Shown: positions 59,900-64,000 of the stretch, one piece after another
Layout: each line of letters starts with the position of its first letter
Numbering within the stretch: the stretch's first letter is position 1
Source: Augochlora pura
Lineage: Eukaryota > Arthropoda > Insecta > Hymenoptera > Halictidae
Assembly (NCBI RefSeq): GCF_028453695.1
Contig: NC_135781.1
Span: 17,793,640-17,857,639 of the forward strand
Length of the DNA: 64,000 bases
Direction of reading: 5' to 3'
Notes under the pieces: generated by a model
Told to the model about the DNA's origin: nothing
The model's input: the letters and a program-made list of their open reading frames with translations, nothing else
Databases searched by the model: none
Made by a program: the position numbers and the translations under genes

Positions 59900-60243
59900 T
59901 TAAACAAAAACTTAACGAAACACCATATTTGTTTACTTTATATTAAAAAGGATAAAAAACAGGTATATAGAAATATAATCTTCTTTTTACGTTTGTTATA
60001 AAAATGTAAAAGTTACTTTGAGTTTATAATTATTAACAATACTGTAGGTGACCTTATTTAGTTGAGACATTCCGTATATTTAAAAAAAGAACTCAATAAA
60101 GTATCATGTTTATACATTTGTATATTAGAAACAATAGAGGATAGAAACAAACAAATACGATATTTTGTTGAATTTTTCGTTTAGATGTCAGTAAGAATGT
60201 AAAAGTTACTTTGAGCCTATAATACTGCATACTATATTGTATG
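59885..60243. mobile_element. MITE-family composite, copies 4 and 5
   Basis: Two right-end signatures AAAAGTTACTTTGAG occur (ending near 60053 and 60243), separated by a spacer with GTTGAGACATTCCGTATATT that parallels the spacer after copy 1 (GCTGAGACTCCTTTTATATT, 16480s). The composite therefore duplicates the arrangement at 16264-16706. Confidence 0.6.
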
Positions 60244-60539
60244 TTGGTTACTTTTACAGATCTGTAGGTTCGGTATTTATTCTGGTATAGTACTTTAAAG
60301 AATTAATATCCTTTGTTGTTCGTTTAGTTATATGTTGTTAAAAATATGTGTACAAAGGATTCTTTCTACCGTAATCGTGAGGTAAATACACTGCTATAAA
60401 TGTTACAGTTTTGCAAAATGCATTCTCTTCAATAATGACAAGTATACATTTCGGGCATGTTTTGTAAACAAAACCACACCAAGGATATTGGAACCTGTGA
60501 AAGTGATTATTGCGATACTCTTCGGTTTTTCAACGATTT

Positions 60540-60807
60540 TCATACTTTGCGCGACTAGAATGACCTTGAATTATAGGTCGCTGGATTCGTCTTAAAATCG
60601 GCAATAATCTCATCGAAAAAGAAATATATAGTTCCATTTAAAAAAACATCGATGACCTTGAAATCTCAAAAAATATGACCTTGAAAAAAAAAATTTCCAC
60701 CAAAATACGTCCCCCACCGAACCAAACAATTTGTTTCTGAAGCATTTTCGCGTATCATTAATGATAATGGAGATATTGCACTGTAACACTTTATTTGCCC
60801 CACCCTG
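60540..60807. mobile_element. One-ended TIR element fragment
   Basis: The right end is TTTGCCCCACCCTG followed by TATA, the inverse of CAGGGTGGGGC, typical of TA-inserting elements. The left boundary is undefined. It contains repeated TGACCTTGAA motifs. Confidence 0.4.
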
Positions 60808-60959
60808 TATATGATGAGTATATTCTAGTCTGCTGCTTCAAAAATATTAATTTTTCTTTTATTAAATTCCTCGTATTTTCTTGATTTATAAAGATATGTA
60901 CGTAGAATAATTTCTTTGCATTCATAAGGCTAATAAAGTTGTAAATATTTCAAATATTA

Positions 60960-62062
60960 TATGTATACATACGTAACATATAAACAAAAATAGCTATTTT
61001 GAGTCTATAATTATGCACACCACTGTGTCTAAAGAAATGTCGATACATAGGAAAATAAATTTTGTTCAAATATGAGAGCTGAAAGATTGAATTTTGGTCA
61101 GAAATGATTATTTCTCAGCCACGGTGTTTTGGAATGGATGCAAAAATGTTTCGCAGAAACTGTTATACCTTGAATGAGTCGCGAAGCATTCGTTTTATTT
61201 TGCGTACCTAGAGAACACATATTCTCAGCCGCCTTCTCTTTCATCCTTTGCCAACTCTCTAGATCCTCTTTTCAATTTTTCTACTTGTAGAGCTCTTTTC
61301 CCTCCCACGTTTTTCCACCGTCTTCTTCATTTCATCCCTTATCGTCTTAGCCTCGGCTCTTACGGCCTCCTTCACTCTCCCAGTGTTCCTCCGGCTCTTG
61401 TCTTATCTCTAACAGTGGTCCCGCTAAGTTCACCTCTTTTCCTCCAGCGGACGACCTCTTTAACCTTTTAAATTTCCCCGTCTCTCTTCCTCTTCTCCGA
61501 ATCGTTTCTCCCTTTCCAAAGATTTTCCATACTTCACGCGCCGCTCTTCCTTTCTCTCGCGTCTCCCAGAATCCTCTTCCTTCGTCTTTTTATTGTCTTG
61601 ACTTTTTACTTGCTCGACTTCGCCAACTATTTCACCCTTTTCTTGCTCAACTCTCTTCGCTAACACTCTCTATCACTTCTGATCTAATCTCTTTTACTTC
61701 CGCCTCCACCGGCTCAGATTTCTTTCGCAAGCCTTGCGAACCCTATCCTTTTTCTTTTATCCGGTTTGCTCGAATTTTAAGACTATCGATTCCTTTCGGT
61801 ACTTCGACGAGTCAGACTTACGACGAAGATTGTAAAGCGAATCAAGTTATTTCACTGATCTGCGTGATACGTCGTTATGTAATTCTCAAAGTACTTCTTA
61901 ACATCAAGTGTTAATGTTAATAATAGCAATAATAAACAATAACGTAATGATACCTTTTGCTAGGTAGGCTGTTACAATCTCTTTTGAAAGTATTGTAGTA
62001 AGTACTGTGATTATACTGTACATGTCTGCTTTTCTATGTATTTTCTTTAAATATAACTTATA
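60960..62062. other. Non-coding, pyrimidine-rich island
   Basis: 60970-61030 has another partial MITE terminus (TTTTGAGTCTATAATTATGC). 61230-61790 is C/T-rich, and its minus-strand frame at 61460-61666 is Glu/Lys/Arg-rich by composition, with no domain. Confidence 0.5.
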
Positions 62063-62405
62063 CAGGATGTCCAAAAAGTCACTCGTAATTGGAAAATAAG
62101 AGCTTCCTAAGATTGTTTGTAGTAACTTTTGCCTTTACAAAAATGTTCTCCGAGGCATTGTTGACGAGTTATTAACGAAAAACAGTGAGTAATGAGAGGT
62201 AAGTTTCTCTGGCGCAACCAATGAACCAATGAACGGCACTGGGCTTCATCTGCTCGTTGGCTCAGCTGTCCATCGCCAGTCGATCTCGCCTCTTATTCGA
62301 CGATATTTAAGTCGTTTTAAAATTGTTGTAAAGGAAAAAGTTGTTTGAAATAACTTCAGGTATCCCCTATTTCGCTGAGTTATTAGACATTTTTGGCACA
62401 CTCTG
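62063..62405. mobile_element. TIR MITE
   Basis: The left end CAGGATGTCCAAAAAGTCAC and the right end ACATTTTTGGCACACTCTG are inverted, both flanked by TA. Inner arms (GTAACTTTTGCCTTTACAA and TTGTAAAGGAAAAAGTTG) also pair. The middle is GC-richer and non-coding. Confidence 0.7.
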
Positions 62406-62720
62406 TATATCTTTCTGAATCAGTTAGATGTTTTGACGAGTATATTTGTTACGAAGAAATTATGATATTTAGGACAATATTTGCATTGTGACAAATATAC
62501 TTGTCAAAAACTTGTTTAAATTTAACATATTATAATTACTTAATAATTATTTAACATTAAATTTAACTTTTATTTAAATTTAACATAAATTAAATTTCAT
62601 TTGCTCTATTTCATCACTACGTGTTACCAAACTTATTAAAAATGTTCATATCTAAATAAAAGTTATCAGAATGCATCGTGCACCATCCAATCTGTCATCC
62701 ATAGTGAACCAAGATTTCAA

Positions 62721-63875
62721 TAGTAGGGGAGAACTACCATGAGTAGATCACATATTGAAGGGGACATTATTCTTATTATTTTAAGAATTATCAATCTTTT
62801 TACAATAATATTATACCTTTTTTGATATTATACGTGATATTATGATAAACATTTTAATGTTATACATATTTAATTGCATGTAATTTTAAGCCACTACCAA
62901 TTAATATGTATTTATATCAGACAATTAATTTTTTACATGCTTAAAAGTAGTATTTTGCCTTTTTTCTCATACAATTGTATGCAATACTGTTCCCGTTGAC
63001 AGAATTTTCGTATATTGCATTCGATCAGGTATTTTTTCAAAAATGTTCACATTGATTTTTTTTAGCATAGTAGTTAAAAAAAGTTTTAATGTTGTTACCA
63101 AATTTACGAATGGGACACAGAAAATATTTATGGATGCAATGCAAATAAATCGTGAAATGAACAATAACGAAAATTTAAAAGAAAAGATTCATTTACAAAA
63201 AACAAACATTGTTGAAGAATGCACAGAAAAGAAAGAGCAAAAGCACAGATTTGTTAAATATTACAGAATCTGGACTAGATAGGACAACTATTGATGATGA
63301 TGACAATTAAATATATTCGTCATCAAGAAAAGCAAACGTACAAAGTTATGCAGGCCGATATACATAGTAAATGGAACATGCGGCATAAAAGATGCTTCAA
63401 ACATGTTTTGCTTATATCATTAATTTTTAAGATATTTGTTGAGATAATTTTTAAGATATCTTTTTTCAAAAGTTTCTGTTACTTTGGTTCAGTTTCGTTT
63501 TATTGGAAGAATTATTTCTTGTCATAAAATACTAAAAATATTATAAAAAAATAAAAAAAAATATTAATCAAAGTTGCAAAAAAAGATTTAAGTAATTTTA
63601 AGGTTATTATATAATATTATATGTACTTACATTCAATAAGGTAAATAAGTATATATAAAATTAGTATTAAGATTACTTTATTTTATTACATTGTTCCATT
63701 TATGAATATGCCTGTCCCATTCAGTACAACCAATTCATGAGTCGAAGAAAATATACTTGATACAGAAATTAGAAATAAAACTTTGAATAAAAATTAAAGA
63801 ACTGATCATTTGAATGTTCTTTTGTTATCTCGTTCTAAATAAAAAGGCCCCGTGCACGGTAGTTCTCTCCTATTA
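62721..63875. mobile_element. Putative non-autonomous transposon with 21-bp inverted ends
   Basis: TAGTAGGGGAGAACTACCAT at the left is mirrored at 63855-63875 with 18 of 21 positions matching in inverted orientation. The 1.15-kb interior is very AT-rich, with two short + frames (63043-63282 and 63291-63527) rich in Lys/Asn/Met and no recognisable transposase. No convincing target duplication was seen. Confidence 0.45.
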
Positions 63876-64000
63876 AGAATATTCTCTTCGGACGACTAAA
63901 TCAGATATCAAAGTGTTAACTGTTCAGAAAAACGAAGAATTTCTTCAATGCCTTGTTATCAAAATAATTAAATGTTCAAAATTTCGGAAACGATATATGT

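Noticed and set aside
61460..61666. Glu/Lys-rich minus-strand frame
   Set aside because: It is produced by a C/T-rich + strand tract.
1..64000. CRISPR arrays, tRNA and rRNA genes, prokaryotic operons
   Set aside because: None were recognised by eye; the spliced genes and transposon types show an animal genome. A tRNAscan or Infernal run would be needed to exclude small RNA genes.

Overview
The window is animal genomic DNA, AT-rich overall with short GC-rich, CpG-containing islands. It has spliced genes with large introns and many short DNA-transposon derivatives. The gene set (an Hr51-type nuclear receptor, Cep78, NAA10, SMIM13, TSSC4 and p130Cas) and the TIR-element families point to an insect, most likely a hymenopteran. 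The species is not determinable from sequence alone.

Layout. (1) 238-1334: a solo LTR with a 4-bp target duplication and two internal tandem-repeat arrays. (2) 3093-17060, + strand: the 3' five coding exons of an Hr51/unfulfilled (NR2E3/PNR-class) orphan nuclear receptor. They cover the C-terminal edge of the DNA-binding domain, the hinge and the whole ligand-binding domain; the zinc-finger exons lie left of the window. Its 8.7-kb intron carries a complete, intronless, antisense Cep78 gene (7078-9261) and a Tc1/mariner-type element with long terminal inverted repeats (TIRs). The later introns hold two TTAA-flanked piggyBac-type MITEs and several TIR MITEs. (3) 17061-30446: about 13 kb without a convincing gene, with a pyrimidine-rich island (about 21.0-21.9 kb) and a degenerate TTCAAGC-type satellite (28.5-29.2 kb). 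(4) 30447-34538, + strand, compact cluster: TSSC4 (U5 snRNP assembly), SMIM13 (two-exon small membrane protein) and an intronless NAA10-type N-terminal acetyltransferase starting 95 bp after the SMIM13 stop. (5) 38040-46003, - strand: the six 3' coding exons of the adaptor p130Cas/BCAR1 (substrate-domain YDxP motifs, helical-bundle region, Src-binding YDYV, C-terminal FAT-like domain), with an apparent GC-AG intron. The SH3-coding exon was not found. (6) 46004-64000: no convincing coding gene. It holds GC-rich non-coding islands, a 36-G homopolymer next to a GA microsatellite, a heptamer array, MITE copies and a 1.15-kb segment bounded by 21-bp imperfect inverted repeats.

The genes do not form an operon-like pathway. 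Two relations stand out. One is Cep78 nested in the nuclear-receptor intron; both human homologues are retinal-disease genes. The other is the SMIM13/NAA10 pair, which may share a transcript. No wholly new biological system was identified; the most checkable unusual points are in the findings.
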